A stretch of DNA of 64,000 bases from Aquilaria yunnanensis (taxonomy: Eukaryota > Streptophyta > Magnoliopsida > Malvales > Thymelaeaceae), in assembly GCA_039654915.1 (NCBI GenBank), contig CM077594.1, positions 89,170,893 through 89,234,892 on the forward strand. The letters run 5' to 3'. Positions 33,320 through 45,389 of this stretch are shown here, piece by piece (position 1 is the stretch's first letter; the number at the start of each line of letters is the position of its first letter). The position numbers were made by a program, and so were the translations under genes. The notes beneath the pieces are model-generated. The model was not told where the DNA came from. It saw nothing but the letters and a program-made list of their open reading frames with translations, and searched no databases.

Positions 33320-34860
33320 CCTAGTAATATTTTGAAGTCCATTTTGAGAATTTATTGCAAAATAAGCTATGGTTGGCGAATTTGTGGCCTATATTTATGA
33401 AGATTCAAAGTTGTAGTTGTATGAAATGAATTCAGATTTTGTACTTGCATGCGAATTGTGAACCATGCAAAAATTTTCATTGGATGAAATTTCTTGTGAA
33501 TACAGGAGTTTGATTGCTTTCAGTTCTAGTTTGCTGACTTTTGCATTTGTAATTTTTTTTTTTTAAGATTTCAACGGTAGCATTCTTATGCTGTTAATGA
33601 AGGATCTTACAGGATGGAATCATTATATCTCTGTTCGATTTTTTCTGCTCATTGAACACAAAGGCTTAATGTGTTATTTTTCATAGCCAGTGGCAGATGT
33701 CTTAAACAGCACATGTATGAATTCCCATAGGGAACCTTTTGCTACAATAGAAGTTAGACAAAAGTCTTTGATACATGGCTGGCTAGGGGCAGTGGCATAA
33801 TCATGTTCATTTCTAAGGAGGACAAAATGCGTAGAAAGACTGGCAGCGTTAAGAACCAGACTGAGGGAGTTTAAAAGGTCAGACTTTAGACTTTTTTGCA
33901 AGATAAGAAGATTACATAGTACGTACACAAATTCCTATTTAGATCATTCCTATCATGGTGGATTGAGATAGTCGAGTGAATATCTCCAGTAATGCCTACT
34001 TTCAAGGAACAACATTTCTAGTAATTTTGATCTGTTGAATACTTGAGAAATGTTTCACTTTTGATTCGGAAATCTAGTATGTTTCCATATGAGATGGTAC
34101 TTTTTTGCAGGAATTTGCTCTCCCATTGCCTTCGATTCTATTTGGTCCATCTCATTTTTGTTTGTCTTCGCGTGGTAGCATAATTGGCCAGGACTGTCTT
34201 CATTTTTGAATTACTTAGTGTTGCTCATTCACATCGACTCTAAATGGGCACCTATCATGCATGAACTAAGATCCAATTTATCATTATTTGAGTCATATAG
34301 TACTTAATTGGTCCTACATTACTCCCCTTTGTTATTTTATTATTCCATAACATTTGATTTTGCTACCAGCCCTTTAGGATCGATGTTCTGGTTTATTGCC
34401 AACTTAGTTCTTTCTAATTCACTACTAACTTGCTAAACCGAAGCCCTTATGATTTTTCAAAATTTCAAGTCTCCCATAATCTTGTACAGCAACTCCTTAG
34501 GTGTATCAGAATGTTGCGGCCCTACATATGATAAAAATTCTTTCCTTCTGTATAGGGCCAGTATAAAACATTCTGTTAGTAGAAGGATCTTTCTGCTCCT
34601 TATTTAAGTTTGAATTAGTACTTATTTTTTCATGCCTCTGTGCAAATGATGACAAACATAGTTGGCACAGGATCATTAAAATATTTATTTAATTTCTGTA
34701 TCCGATATTTCTCAAGAGCATGATCATTTTACCTGCATCTTCTGTTTCCTAATCGATATATGTAGCAGGTCGCAAGAGCTTTATTTCTGAACTTCAAACT
34801 TGGACAATATTCATAGACCCTAAAGTAAGGAATCATCTTGTCTTTGTCAGGTACGTATGC
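33320..34860. other. Transcript-like non-coding region
   Basis: Moderate AT content without long homopolymers, unlike most intergenic DNA here, but no ORF or splice pair that can be defended. AGCAGGTCGCAAGAGC near 34766 and CTTTGTCAGGTACG near 34843 look like acceptors. This may be the intron and 3' part of a transcription unit that starts at about 31190. Confidence 0.3.
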
Positions 34861-36420
34861 TCTATACTCAAAGAGGTATCTTCTAAATGGGAGAAAATTA
34901 AATCTTAAATGATGTGAATAAGGTTAATACAACAAGATTCGTTTTGGGCCTTTGGCCCGAATATGATCCGAAGGTGAATAGATCAGAACAGAAGCGTACT
35001 TTGCGTACAAAATGAACCAAGTTTGGACGAATTAGACATAATAATTGGTTTGGTCATTATAGTCGTAATGAATATGCTTAAATCGAATCCAAACTTGTAA
35101 ACTTGACCAGTTGGGCCATTCAGGAATCAGGTTCTTATAAGATCTCAAAAAATTTGAACAACCTCTCTTTAATATATTTGAACTCAAAATGTGAAAGAAT
35201 GGGCGAATCGTTATACTTTTTACTGATAGAATCAAATTTAATCAAGAGTCTTATCTGTTCAAAAATAACTAATAGTTTTATTTTCTACAGAATATCATTT
35301 TATGTATGCAAAAGAAAGATTCAAAAGAATACAAATAAGCACTTACAGTACTATTATTGCCAACATGTTTTTCTTTTAGTTTTTGTACCAATTAAACGAA
35401 GAGTCTAATATACACAATACTTGATGTATGGCCTATCCCTAAAATTATGTTTCTGCTCTTATTAAAAGTTTGTAATTCCAAATATGCCCTGTTGTGAGAC
35501 TGTTGGTTTCGACCACTGAAGGATAGTATATTAGACATAAAAGTAGTATAGATATATAAATACATAAGGGGTACAGTTGACCCAGAACTAAAATAGATTT
35601 CTATCATAGAGATAGAGGTATGACTTTCTTCAAAGAGATATGAGCATAATCATTAAGATCAATAGCGTTTTTTTCTCAATTTTTTTCAAAGCAAATACAT
35701 TTTTTTGTATAATAAATCATGACCATATGCTATTATCTTCTTTAGTTGCTTATGATATATCACATCCAGTTATTAACAGTTAACATTTGAAGCTAGTAAT
35801 TTCAGTGAGGCATGTGCTCTATAGTAAATATTTTACTGATTTTTTTGTAGTGCTTGTACAATGAATTTGTCTGCAGGGACTTCTCTTCCTAAAAAGGGTA
35901 CACAGCCCTAAAATAAAAAGCTCGGCATTCAAGCTAAACACAAACTTGACCCAAAAAAATAAAAACGTAAACATAAGCTGCATCAAATTTGTCAAACAAA
36001 ACCCAATGAGCTTTACCTTAGTGCAAAACAAACTCTTTCAAACCTAAACACACAAAATTGTGATCAACCAATCCTGCCTAAAACAATTACTTAGACTCCC
36101 TAACAACCATCATCAAACTTAATGCCAATAACAAACCACTAACTCTACCTAGATCAGATCATGTATTGTGATACTACGTGTTAGAAAAAAGCAATTCAAT
36201 CACTCGCCACACAAAGTGGTAATTAGACATAATCAAATATTAATACACATGTTTTCTTTACAAAGCAAATTTTTCTCATGCTCACGAACTCCAAAATTAC
36301 TATGAATACCATGCGCATATGTTCATTTGAATATAGAAGGTAAATGACACATTTACCCCTAGCTATTTTATCTAATTATTTTCATATCCTACAGATCAAA
36401 TTGTGAGATAAAACCAAAAT
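34861..36420. other. AT-rich intergenic DNA
   Basis: No gene is supported. TTTTGGGCCTTTGGCCCGAA near 34940 is a short GC palindrome. The remainder is AT-rich with no repeat I could delimit. Confidence 0.35.
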
Positions 36421-36429
36421 TCAAAAAGT

Positions 36430-36840
36430 TGCAACACCTTCATCCTCTCTGATCTCTATCCTTAATGCTGACGGTAGCCCGTGACAATGCTCTAATTAAG
36501 GAAGATTTGAGAGAGTGATGAAACTGATGACGATGAACGAGACTTTGGTGAAGGCAGATCGGCAAGCCCAGCCGCAAGGTGAGGCAAGGCGAAGCCAAGC
36601 GCGAGGAGAGGCGAGGGCCAAGGCGCAACGGTGCAAGGCGAGGGCTGAGGCGTGGTGGTGCGAGGCGAGGGCTGAGGCATGGTGGTGCGAGGTGAAGGCA
36701 GAGGCGCGGCGGTGCGAGGCGTGGCGAGGCACAACAACACGAGCGATGAGCTGAAGTCTAAGCGGGAGGAAGGGTAGTCTGTGGTGGCTGGGGGTTGTGG
36801 AACAAGGGTTGCAGCGTGGAGGGAAGGTTGTTGATGAGAG
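36430..36840. other. GC-rich island in AT-rich DNA
   Basis: An abrupt GC-rich block containing the 27-bp minisatellite listed next. Both strands show open frames, but their text follows the repeat (Arg/Ala/Glu-rich one way, Pro/Ser/His-rich the other) and is not protein-like. GC-rich cores of this kind also occur inside the DNA transposons at 211-1004 and 38138-39008, so this may be the core of another element, with ends not identified. Confidence 0.45.
36631..36738 (+). repeat. 27-bp GC-rich minisatellite, four units
   Basis: Units GTGCGAGGCGAGGGCTGAGG plus 7 bases start at 36631, 36658, 36685 and 36712, exactly 27 bases apart. The last unit is partly divergent. Confidence 0.85.
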
Positions 36841-36884
36841 ATGGTGTTTGATTTTCCAAAACAAAAATATGTTTTTTGTTAGTT

Positions 36885-37335
36885 ATTATTGTTTAGACAC
36901 TATTCTTTAAATATTTAGACACTTTTACATGTTGATTTGAACACTTTTATATATTTAGTCAGACACTTATTTTAATTATTTCAAACATTTATTTTTTAAA
37001 GGTAACAATTTTTTCAGAAGTTATTTTGTCACACTTTTATATATTTCTTTAGACATTTTTCAATATTCAATTAGACAATTTTACTTATTGATTCAGATGT
37101 TTTTTTATTATATTTTAAATATAATAAATTGTTCACAGGTTTATTCTGTCATTTTTTGTTCAGACACTTTTACATGTTTATTTAGACATTTTACAATATT
37201 CAATCAGGCACTTATTCTTATAGCTTTAAACACTTTTAATTTAACCTTATAATAATTTATTTTATATTACTTTGTAGACACTTCCACATATTATATTAGA
37301 CACATTTACATTTTATTACAGACACTTTTGTCGTT
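36885..37335 (+). repeat. Degenerate AGACACTTTTA(C/T)AT repeat
   Basis: The phrase (T)AGACACTTTTACAT or a close variant recurs about a dozen times at irregular 25-40 base spacing (for example near 36894, 36917, 36959, 37151, 37283 and 37319). It is an old, unevenly decayed short tandem repeat with no coding potential. Confidence 0.6.
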
Positions 37336-38129
37336 CGGAAGCAACAAGGGCGTGCTTGGAGGAAACGATTAGAAACAAGATTCGGCGGGTAATCGACGAG
37401 ATCTGGCGGGTGATGACGAGATCCGAAGCCGAGCAGCTGTGAGACTTGGAGACGGATGATGACTATAAGATCTAAAGGTGGTGATGATTCATCGGGGGAG
37501 GAAACAGTGGCAATGGCGACAGATGTGAGTTTTCAAGAGTTGAGATGAGTTTTGGTCAATGGGTAAATTAGTCAATTTATTTATTGAATTGTAGATTATA
37601 TATAGGGAATTAGAGCTAGATTAGTATGTCTAATTAGACATAGGTCTACAATATAATAACTACTCCAAAATAACATGGCTATTTATAGACTCCAAAATAA
37701 CAAAAGGAGGAATATCAAATCTTAGTCGAATTTAAAACCGTAACTTTCCTTTCATACAAAATCCTGAATGAAATAACAACAAAAGCCATTGCATATGAAA
37801 ATTTGGAATCCAAGGAAAAACACAAGTATATAAGGAAAAACACAAGTATATATAAAGCCGTATCTCATCTCACATGTCTCTCGCATTAGCCAACATCCAA
37901 AATCACAAATACAAGTACACAAAATCACAATCGACATCCTCAAGCTTTTCAATTTGAGCCAAATAGAACCCAGCAATTTTGCATTTCACTCAAATTCTTC
38001 CTAACCTAAACACATAACAAACTTGAAAAATAACACCACCATGATCATGATCCAGAACAACAACGAAGAAACCAATGTTAAATAAACCAAAATTAACATC
38101 ATGATTAACACAAATACCACTAATACAAT
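37336..38129. other. Intergenic DNA
   Basis: A short GC-rich stretch (37330-37560) with GATGACGAGATC-like words, then AT-rich sequence. AAGGAAAAACACAAGTATAT is directly duplicated (37813 and 37834). No gene is supported. Confidence 0.4.
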
Positions 38130-38137
38130 ATCACAAT

Positions 38138-39008
38138 TAGGGTTGTAAAGGACCGGGCCAAGCTCCTTAACTTATCAGTGGTACAGGCTTGATCTTGGCC
38201 CCTTTACTTACCGGTACTGCCCGGGCTCGAGCTTGACTTGCTTGAGCTCGGATTTTGAGACTTGAGCTCAGCTCAGGGAGGGCTTGCGCCCACTATGCTC
38301 AAAGTGACAATTATGACCCAAATGTATAAATTTGACACTTAGTCCTAATATGACAAAAACACAATCTTGAAGACCAAATTTGTAATTATTCGAAAAGCTT
38401 TGTCAAAGTTAAAAAAAAAAAAAGGTGCAAATCACAGTCCACAAAATCCGGCGACAGTCGAATCCATCTTCAGGGCAACGATGAATTCAGCCTGATGAAA
38501 CCCTGGTGGCTTCGGTGATGAACTATAATCGTTCCACAATCTCTTGGGGGATGTCGAAAATTCTAGATCTTGAACAAATTCAACCGGAGCACAATTAGTC
38601 GCAGTGAGGCAGAGATGGAGGCGATGCCGAGGATGGTGGTGGATTAGAGGAAGAATTGCGAGGTACGAGCAGGGCTGGTGGTGGTAGGGCCGAAGAGGGT
38701 TAGGGAATGGGGAGACGCAAGTAGACGAACAAGGGTGGCGAAGAAGTGATGGAGCCGGGGCTGAGGCGGTGGGGAGAGGGAGCAAAGGAAGAGGAGAAGG
38801 AAGTGCAATTTTGGATTGGGCTCGCGTTATAGAATTATGAAAATCAAGCCGGGTAGGATAATATGTTAAAGGCCTGATTGGGCTAAGAATTAGGATTGAG
38901 CCTTACCGGGTGTAGGCTAAACTTATTTAAGTATCAAACCTGAAAATAGGCTCAAGATGAGCTCGATCTCGTGTAACCCGATAAAAGTGCAACACTTTTA
39001 CGCCCCTA
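38138..39008. mobile_element. Non-autonomous hAT element with perfect 8-bp target duplication
   Basis: Ends TAGGGTTGTAAAGG and, reverse-complemented, TAGGGGCGTAAAAG are typical hAT-type termini. Both are flanked by ATCACAAT (38130-38137 and 39009-39016). The body has subterminal GGCTCGAGCTTGAC/GAGCTCG motifs and a GC-rich core (38440-38820) that contains an open frame on the minus strand. Confidence 0.9.
38432..38785 (-). other. Open frame in the hAT core
   Basis: A 117-codon frame rich in Pro, Ser and His (LPLPTASAPAPSLLRHPCSS at the start). No transposase or other domain is recognisable. It could be captured host DNA or a by-product of GC-rich sequence. Not proposed as a gene. Confidence 0.15.
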
Positions 39009-39016
39009 ATCACAAT

Positions 39017-41770
39017 AACCAAAGCAAGACCATGAACTTTAGTAAGATGAACACAACTTTGAACATCAACATAAAAAACTATAATAAAAAACAGGAACAT
39101 AAACTTTTGCATTGTTCGGGCTACACCCCAAATTCAACTAGGACAAATGAATACACCTCTTCACCTAAAACACTCCTTAGGCTTCATCATACCATGAATC
39201 TCATCATCAAACTCCATGCTAAACAAGCCACCAACTCTGCGAAAAAAAATTTCCTACTCACCCACCATGTACAATAAAAATCAAAACTCGATAAAAGCAT
39301 TCACGGAACACTCTTTTTTGTGCATCCAACACATAACATATCTGTTTATATAATGTTCACCGAAACCCAAATGGAATATGAAATTCAATTCCTAATTAAA
39401 TTCAAAACCCTAAAATTTTCCTATTTGCAAAGTCTTAAAAATATAACGACAAACAACCTCATACACAAATATGAGTTGCTGAATTCTAGCTATTTACCTT
39501 TTATAACCAGTCCAAACTCAATATTTTTAATTTGAAAAAACCCTAAAAATATAATTGACCAAACTTTAGTAGCTGAAATACGAGCCGGGTTGAGCCAACC
39601 TGAATTCTAGCTATTCCCCTTTTACAGCCAGCCCAAACTCAATATTTTTTAGTCGACTTTAAGTGAAAATTCAAGTAATCAGTTGAAGTTTTGTCCCTAG
39701 TTCTAGTAGATTGTCAATTCCATTAGACTTAACCTGATATTTCTAAGGTGAGCATTCTGCCCTACTCTACACAAACACTAATTCAACTCACTTTGGCAAA
39801 GCAAAATTTTTTTATCCACTAAGGATGAAGTAGAGTGGGCTTAATTAGCTTTTATTATTTTAAACAAAGTAGCATTGCTCACTTTTTTTAGCTCCAAATT
39901 GCTTTGTTTCTAAATTCAGGATGATAACAGTACAGTTTACTTTTTAGAAATTATAATTTGGTCATTATATATATATTTTTACAATTTTTAGTTTTAGTTC
40001 CTAGATTTTTTTAGTTGAAAAGTGACTCTTAAAATTTGATAAAATTTTCAAATAAGTCCCTAAAGTTTAAAAAGTGTCAATTTACTCATTGAAGATAATG
40101 ACGATAAGTGCCACATTAGAATTTTCAGTTAGAATCAAAATTTTTAAGACTGATTTGGAAAAACTTGAAAGTTGTAGGACTAAAGGTGTTAAAAGGTTAT
40201 AAATTTTAGGACTTATTTGGCAAATTGATGAGTTTTATTACTGATTTGGCAAAATCTGAAAAATTTTAGGACTTATTGTGTACTTTATCTAGTATATCTC
40301 TTATCTTTTTTCAGTAAAATTGTATGGACTACTGTTCTTATTTAGCATGTGAAATTACAGAGTGCGAAAAACAATTTAAACCTGTAACATGAAAAAAGTA
40401 AGTTTTCGTTATTCGTTTTAACAAAATAGGTAAGGTAAGAATATTACATTTAAGATTTAAATATTCTTAGATGTAATTATATTTTCAAGGGAAAAAGAGT
40501 TATTTTCTAGTTTTGTTTGCTCAATCACGCAATTCTGTCACTCTTCTTCTTTTTTTTTTTTTTTGGGTAATATGCCACTAATATTACATTTTAGGAGCGA
40601 ACTCGCCACTTCTGTTAAAATTTCCTATGTCTTAAATGCATAAAAAGGGGCAAATTTCAAGTTTTGACTCCGTTACCTTAAACGCTAATTGCATTTTTGT
40701 CATCATATTCAAAACGCCGAAACCATAATATTTACTAACTGCTAGTTATGAATCATTGGTATTTCTCTTCCCTGATCCACACCGTCAATATGAGGTGTTA
40801 TGACTCACAAATGTATTAATTGGATAAGCAATGAACCCAATCACGAGTTCGCTCCTTGTGTAATTCCATCGATAATCATATTGCTCTAGTGTTCAAATGT
40901 TACTATTACTCAGTTTTTAGAGGCTTCTAGGCACCATTTAAGAAGGCCCAACCTACTACTTCTTAAGATTACCACAAATGGCACATAATTAGAGGAGCCC
41001 CAATGAGATTTGGTAAAAAAAGATAGCCCAAGTCGTAGATTTACAAGGTTAAAGCAACCAGGGGCTAAGGATAAAACTTTCAGAAATTAAGTTAAAAATT
41101 TTCTCAACTTTCTCACTTTGTTGATTGCTAATGTGTTGTTAATGTGGCACGAATTCTTCTTATCTTGTACGGAATATTTTTGTTATTTAGATACTTGATG
41201 GCTACTTTGTTTTTGTTTTGCAACTTTTAGTGGTAATAAGCCTCCGTACTGTAACATTAATGTTAGATTTGTATTGAAAAAAATTGGTGGCAAAATTACA
41301 ATATGAGGGAAACAAGAGTAGTGATGAAACACTAACCTTGATATAATGCCTTAACACTAGAGAGTGGGTATATCTTCATGTGCTAGGAAGGGTACAGAGA
41401 CCGACAAATAATTCTCTAGCATTATGCATGTAGGAATTCTAGGTAAAGCATAAACATTAAGGAGATGATCTTAAACCACATAAATGAATAGTGATGGCCT
41501 TTTTATATGCCTTGGAAGCGATGCCCTTAAGATTTATGATCATTGGATGATGCGGTTACTTTCCATAACATCTAAATTGTTGGATACATGACATATATTG
41601 GGGCCCATAAGTGACTCTTTCTCAATGGAATAACTATGGGCTTTTGTGAATGTTTTAGCCTTTATGGGCCATTTTGAGCCTTAAGTCAACTTGGGCCTTC
41701 TAGATTTGCTCTAGCCTAATACACTAAGGTCATAAAAGTAGTAAATAATGGTGTGAATGTCCTTCTTACC
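39017..41770. other. Intergenic DNA with small local repeats
   Basis: No gene is supported. CTGAATTCTAGCTATT followed by CCAAACTCAATATTTTT occurs twice (39478 and 39600), a diverged direct duplication about 122 bases apart. Around 39955-40290, phrases such as AAATAAGTCC and TTAGGACTTATTTGGCAAA appear on both strands, like the arms of an old foldback element, but ends could not be set. Confidence 0.4.
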
Positions 41771-41774
41771 ATTT

Positions 41775-42075
41775 TTTTTAGCTTCCCTTTTTCTTGGGGG
41801 TGACAACAGTAGAAAGACCTCTCCTTGCTGGCATTTCAACCCTCCCCTATTCTTTGAAGGAGTCGGTTTCATTTCAACAATGATAGGAAGGCTCATCTTA
41901 TTGCTGTCTTACATGTCTCACCATCTCCTTGGGAGAAGATGGTGATAGGAAGGGCTTTCATACTACCATGTTTAAGCTTCCCTTCTTTCTTGGGGAGTGG
42001 GCAATAGAAAGACCTATTCCTACAATTGTTTCAGCCCCCCTTTCTTGAGAGCAGACAACAATAGGACTGATTTTA
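41775..42075 (+). repeat. Degenerate tandem repeat (62-74 bp) with hairpins
   Basis: (A)ATAG(A/G)AAG recurs at about 41806, 41880, 41943, 42004 and 42066. Between occurrences each unit has a C/T-rich arm followed by a G/A-rich arm. The best case, near 41919-41945, pairs CACCATCT with AGATGGTG around CCTTGGGAGA. Other units (CTTCCC...TTGGGG, CCCCTATTCTTTGAAGG) pair less well. No long ORF. Confidence 0.55.
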
Positions 42076-43256
42076 TTTAATGCAATCGCCTGAACAATAA
42101 CAAATAATGCTACAACTAACCAAACATAAAAAACATAAACAAGGCTATCTACGAAAACAAAATGACTACCTATAAAACCTAAAAAAAAAATAAAGACTGA
42201 CCTTATTATATGCAATCCCTTCTATATTTGTTACTGAGCATTAAGACATCTCAATAGAGTCAAGATTCAAAAAAAAAAAAACTCAAATTCATCGCTATTC
42301 ACTTCCAATTGAAGATTTACCCTGTTAGAGTCTTGAATCGCTCTTAAAAATCAAGTTTTGAAGAAGATTGTATTCACCATAAAATTCAATATATAACATA
42401 AGATAAGGCCAGTCAAGTAACAAAAGTACTTAAAGAGACCTAACCAGAAGTCCGAATCTAGCTAAAAATGACAAAAAAAAAAAAAAAAGAAGTGTGGGAG
42501 ACAACATAAAAAAATGAGTTGGGGAGAGCGGCACTTTAGGTCTTTGAGAGTTACTGCCCATTTAGGTATCCTATGTATTAGACGTATGATATAATAGAGA
42601 ATAACAAAAAGTGAGAATGAAACAAAAGAAAAAATACATATTATACAACAATGAGAATATCCATGGGAACATATGACCAATGAGGAAAGCGGAAGGGAAC
42701 ATAAAAGTGTATCCTCCCCGTCAAACTATATAATTACTCAATTAACTTTATCAACCGGATGATTTCCGGTGACATATCCATCAACAACCGGTATATATCC
42801 ATTTTTTTTTTGTTTTTACACTGTTCGAACATGCTGGTGTTCCTTGATGATCGGCGAGTGGCGAGTGGGGTGGGGCAGGTAAGCCTTGCAAAGTAGCTGC
42901 GCACATGCATGTGCTCTAGTGCTGTGAGGTTGGGGGCTCTTGTTGGTTTGGTCACTTCACGTGCGCCAGTGATTATGAACGCAAGGAAACTTTTTCCATG
43001 GAATAAACAGATCAATCCGATTCAAATTAATCTAAGTTTCTCATCTATCCATAGAGGATTTAGAAGAAAAAAAAAAAGAACCAAATTCCACTTAATCAAT
43101 CAGAAACAATGGAATTCATTACTGTTCTTTTTCTCCTAGCTAGTCTCCTAGATACCATAATGATGGCTTTCCTGCCTCCACCGCCGTTCTTTAGAAAGTT
43201 TTATGCAATTGCCGGTTAGGGTACATACAATTTGTCTCACTAAAATGGACTTTGTA

Positions 43257-43261
<5 letters not shown>

Positions 43262-43299
<38 letters not shown>
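43262..43299. repeat. (TA)n microsatellite
   Basis: About 18 uninterrupted TA units. Confidence 0.97.
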
Positions 43300-43301
<2 letters not shown>

Positions 43302-43407
43302 GTGCTCCACAAATAAAATTTTCTCTCAATATAATGATTGAACTCAGATAGACTTATGTTGCCAAGCACTGATCAAACTAACCTACAGCCTCGCCTAATT
43401 GACAGCC

Positions 43408-43410
<3 letters not shown>

Positions 43411-43460
<50 letters not shown>
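43411..43460. repeat. (TA)n microsatellite
   Basis: About 25 uninterrupted TA units, 110 bases from the previous tract. Confidence 0.97.
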
Positions 43461-43463
<3 letters not shown>

Positions 43464-43611
43464 GTATTCAGAAATATCAGTATAAGTAAATAAGTAATAA
43501 GATACAGTTATTGTAATTAAGGTAAGAGAAATACCAACTTTTTTGGGATGTAAAAAACAACTTAACTAGGTTTACATGACATTGGTCATTATGCTTAAAC
43601 CTAGAGGAGTT

Positions 43612-43920
43612 CTATGTAGATGCTGAATAATGGAGGTTAACAATACAAAAAATAAAAAGTAAATGTGATTTTTCTTTTCCTTTTTGTGAACGAGAATACA
43701 GGAATCTGATTATAAAAGAAACCGTCACATCACAAGAGATCCGATAATCAGACAATGTGGGAGTTACGCACATATGTTTTTCGAGCTCAACACTGTCGCA
43801 AAATGCTTGAAAGACAAGTGGCGCTCCGGTTCCACAGCAGCACATGGCACAACATGCCTGGTCGATGCCCTGATCCAGAAACTGAAGCTTCCTCCCCCAA
43901 TTGAGGACGACTAGAAGCAA
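43612..43920 (-). pseudogene. Possible fragment of a GDSL-type esterase/lipase
   Basis: Minus-strand text QACCAMCCCGTGAPLVFQAF, then CDSVELEKHMC and TPTLSDYRISCD, loosely follows the block IV-V region of plant GDSL esterases (ACCGTG...C...C....YVFWD). The catalytic D and H (D.xHP) are not convincingly present and nothing upstream fits the family. The evidence is only a motif-level resemblance. Confidence 0.2.
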
Positions 43921-43929
43921 CCTAGACCA

Positions 43930-45020
43930 CTTTCAAGCCTAAAACTAACCAATAACGAATATCCAAAAGAAAAAAAAAAAACAGGTTGTATTTAGGGATT
44001 AATGGCCCAAAACCAATGGCTAAAATTAAGCATCATGTGCCCATTGCAAACATCGGGGGACATTAGGGGGTCCAATTGGTTAGCCTTGATGTCCATCATA
44101 CATATACCGCACAACTAATTTGATCAATTGTAGATAATGACTTGATCAGATTGTAGCTTCAGATCACCTTCATGCATTTATAAACGAAAAACTTGGTCAC
44201 ATTATTGTTGATCAAGTTGGTTATGCATAAAATGGACATTTCCATTAAGAACTTACAAAAAAGTTGTGTTGTATAAGATTGAAATAGTGACTTCTCTATT
44301 CATATATGGCTATGCATTTCATTCAAATGCCAACAACAATAAAAAATACCGATGTGTCACTTAATTAATCTACTAGTTTAGAACGATAAGTATTTATTCT
44401 CTCATTATGAAACCTGTTATAAGGTATAAAATTACAAAAAGGATAAGGAGAAATCTTTTACTTAAATGAAGCATGAGAATGAGCCATGCACGATTCAAAA
44501 TCTAATCCAAAAGGATATAAGATTAAACTCAGGCTTATGAACTTATAAATTTATAAATCTGTAGGCATCTTGATGTTTTTTTTTTTTTCATTGAAGATGT
44601 ACGTATAAAATCAAATACTTGCTAATGATCATATTCCAAATTCTTAAATATAATCTCAGACCCCAAACCGTAGTACATGGGAAATAAAATTGATCTTTTA
44701 GTGGGCTAAATGGGCAAATTAGTAGAAACTTGAAGGCCCACCGACCACAAAATCCAATATTCCATTTGGATTGCAGCACATGGGAAACTTGGAACTATTG
44801 ATCATGATCACCTCATACAAAGAGGTTTGGAAATTGGATATTTCGCAATAGCTGCTAATTTTGTTGCAGACAAATTAAGAGCATGAGCACATTTTTATAG
44901 CTGCCCTTGATTGTATATCTAATTATGTATTGCATTTTTTAGCATAAAATAGGCAAATAACAATCTCTCATGCGATAATTTTCTTTTGACAATTACACCA
45001 TTAAAAAATCTTTAAGAAAG
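43930..45020. other. AT-rich intergenic DNA
   Basis: No gene or repeat recognised. Confidence 0.4.
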
Positions 45021-45366
45021 AATGAAATAAATTAAAATTAAAGATCCTTATCCAGGTAGTCTCATAGGATCTATGGTTTAGAAATATTAAAATGTACATA
45101 AAACAAGAAAAATCTAGTAGTAATATTTAAGAGTCAATATCCAGGCCGATTGATACAATTTATAGTTTGGAAAATTTATTAAATATTTAAAAACTAGCAA
45201 AAAAAAATTAAATCAAACTAAGATGTCAACCTTTGGGCATTAGAATAAGGTTGTTTTAGCATAACCGTACTCTCAAACCCCTTAAATTCTTGTAAACTAT
45301 TTTAAGATGTACAATCAACGTAGGTGTAAATAGATTGGTAACAACTCTTAAAAACACATTAGTACA
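45021..45366 (+). repeat. Truncated 5' LTR of the gypsy derivative
   Basis: Homologous to about 52930-53262, in the same orientation, ending ATTAGTACA where the complete LTRs end GTTGCTACA. Sequence left of about 45021 no longer matches. Similarity is roughly 80 per cent by eye. Confidence 0.75.
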
Positions 45367-45367
45367 G

Positions 45368-45386
45368 TTGATGACTCCATTGGGGA
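45368..45386 (+). promoter_or_regulatory. Primer-binding-site-like sequence
   Basis: TTGATGACTCCATTGGGGA lies one base after the LTR end. It resembles the TGGCGACTCCACTGGGGA type of primer site seen in Tat/Ogre gypsy elements. The tRNA assignment is from memory of the family and should be treated as tentative. Confidence 0.55.
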
Positions 45387-45389
45387 CAT

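Larger units (their letters stand above)
42076..43610. other. Intergenic DNA with TA microsatellites
   Basis: AT-rich with poly-A runs (42270 and 42474). A GC-balanced patch lies at about 42830-42990, with no gene I can support. Confidence 0.4.

Noticed and set aside
36340..37640. A single transposon spanning the GC island and the AGACACTTTT repeats
   Set aside because: Candidate ends (ACATTTACCCCTAGC and CTAATTTACCC) are too short and no duplication flanks them.
39955..40290. Foldback or MULE arms with AAATAAGTCC phrases
   Set aside because: Arms match only in short phrases common in plant AT-rich DNA and no target duplication is seen.
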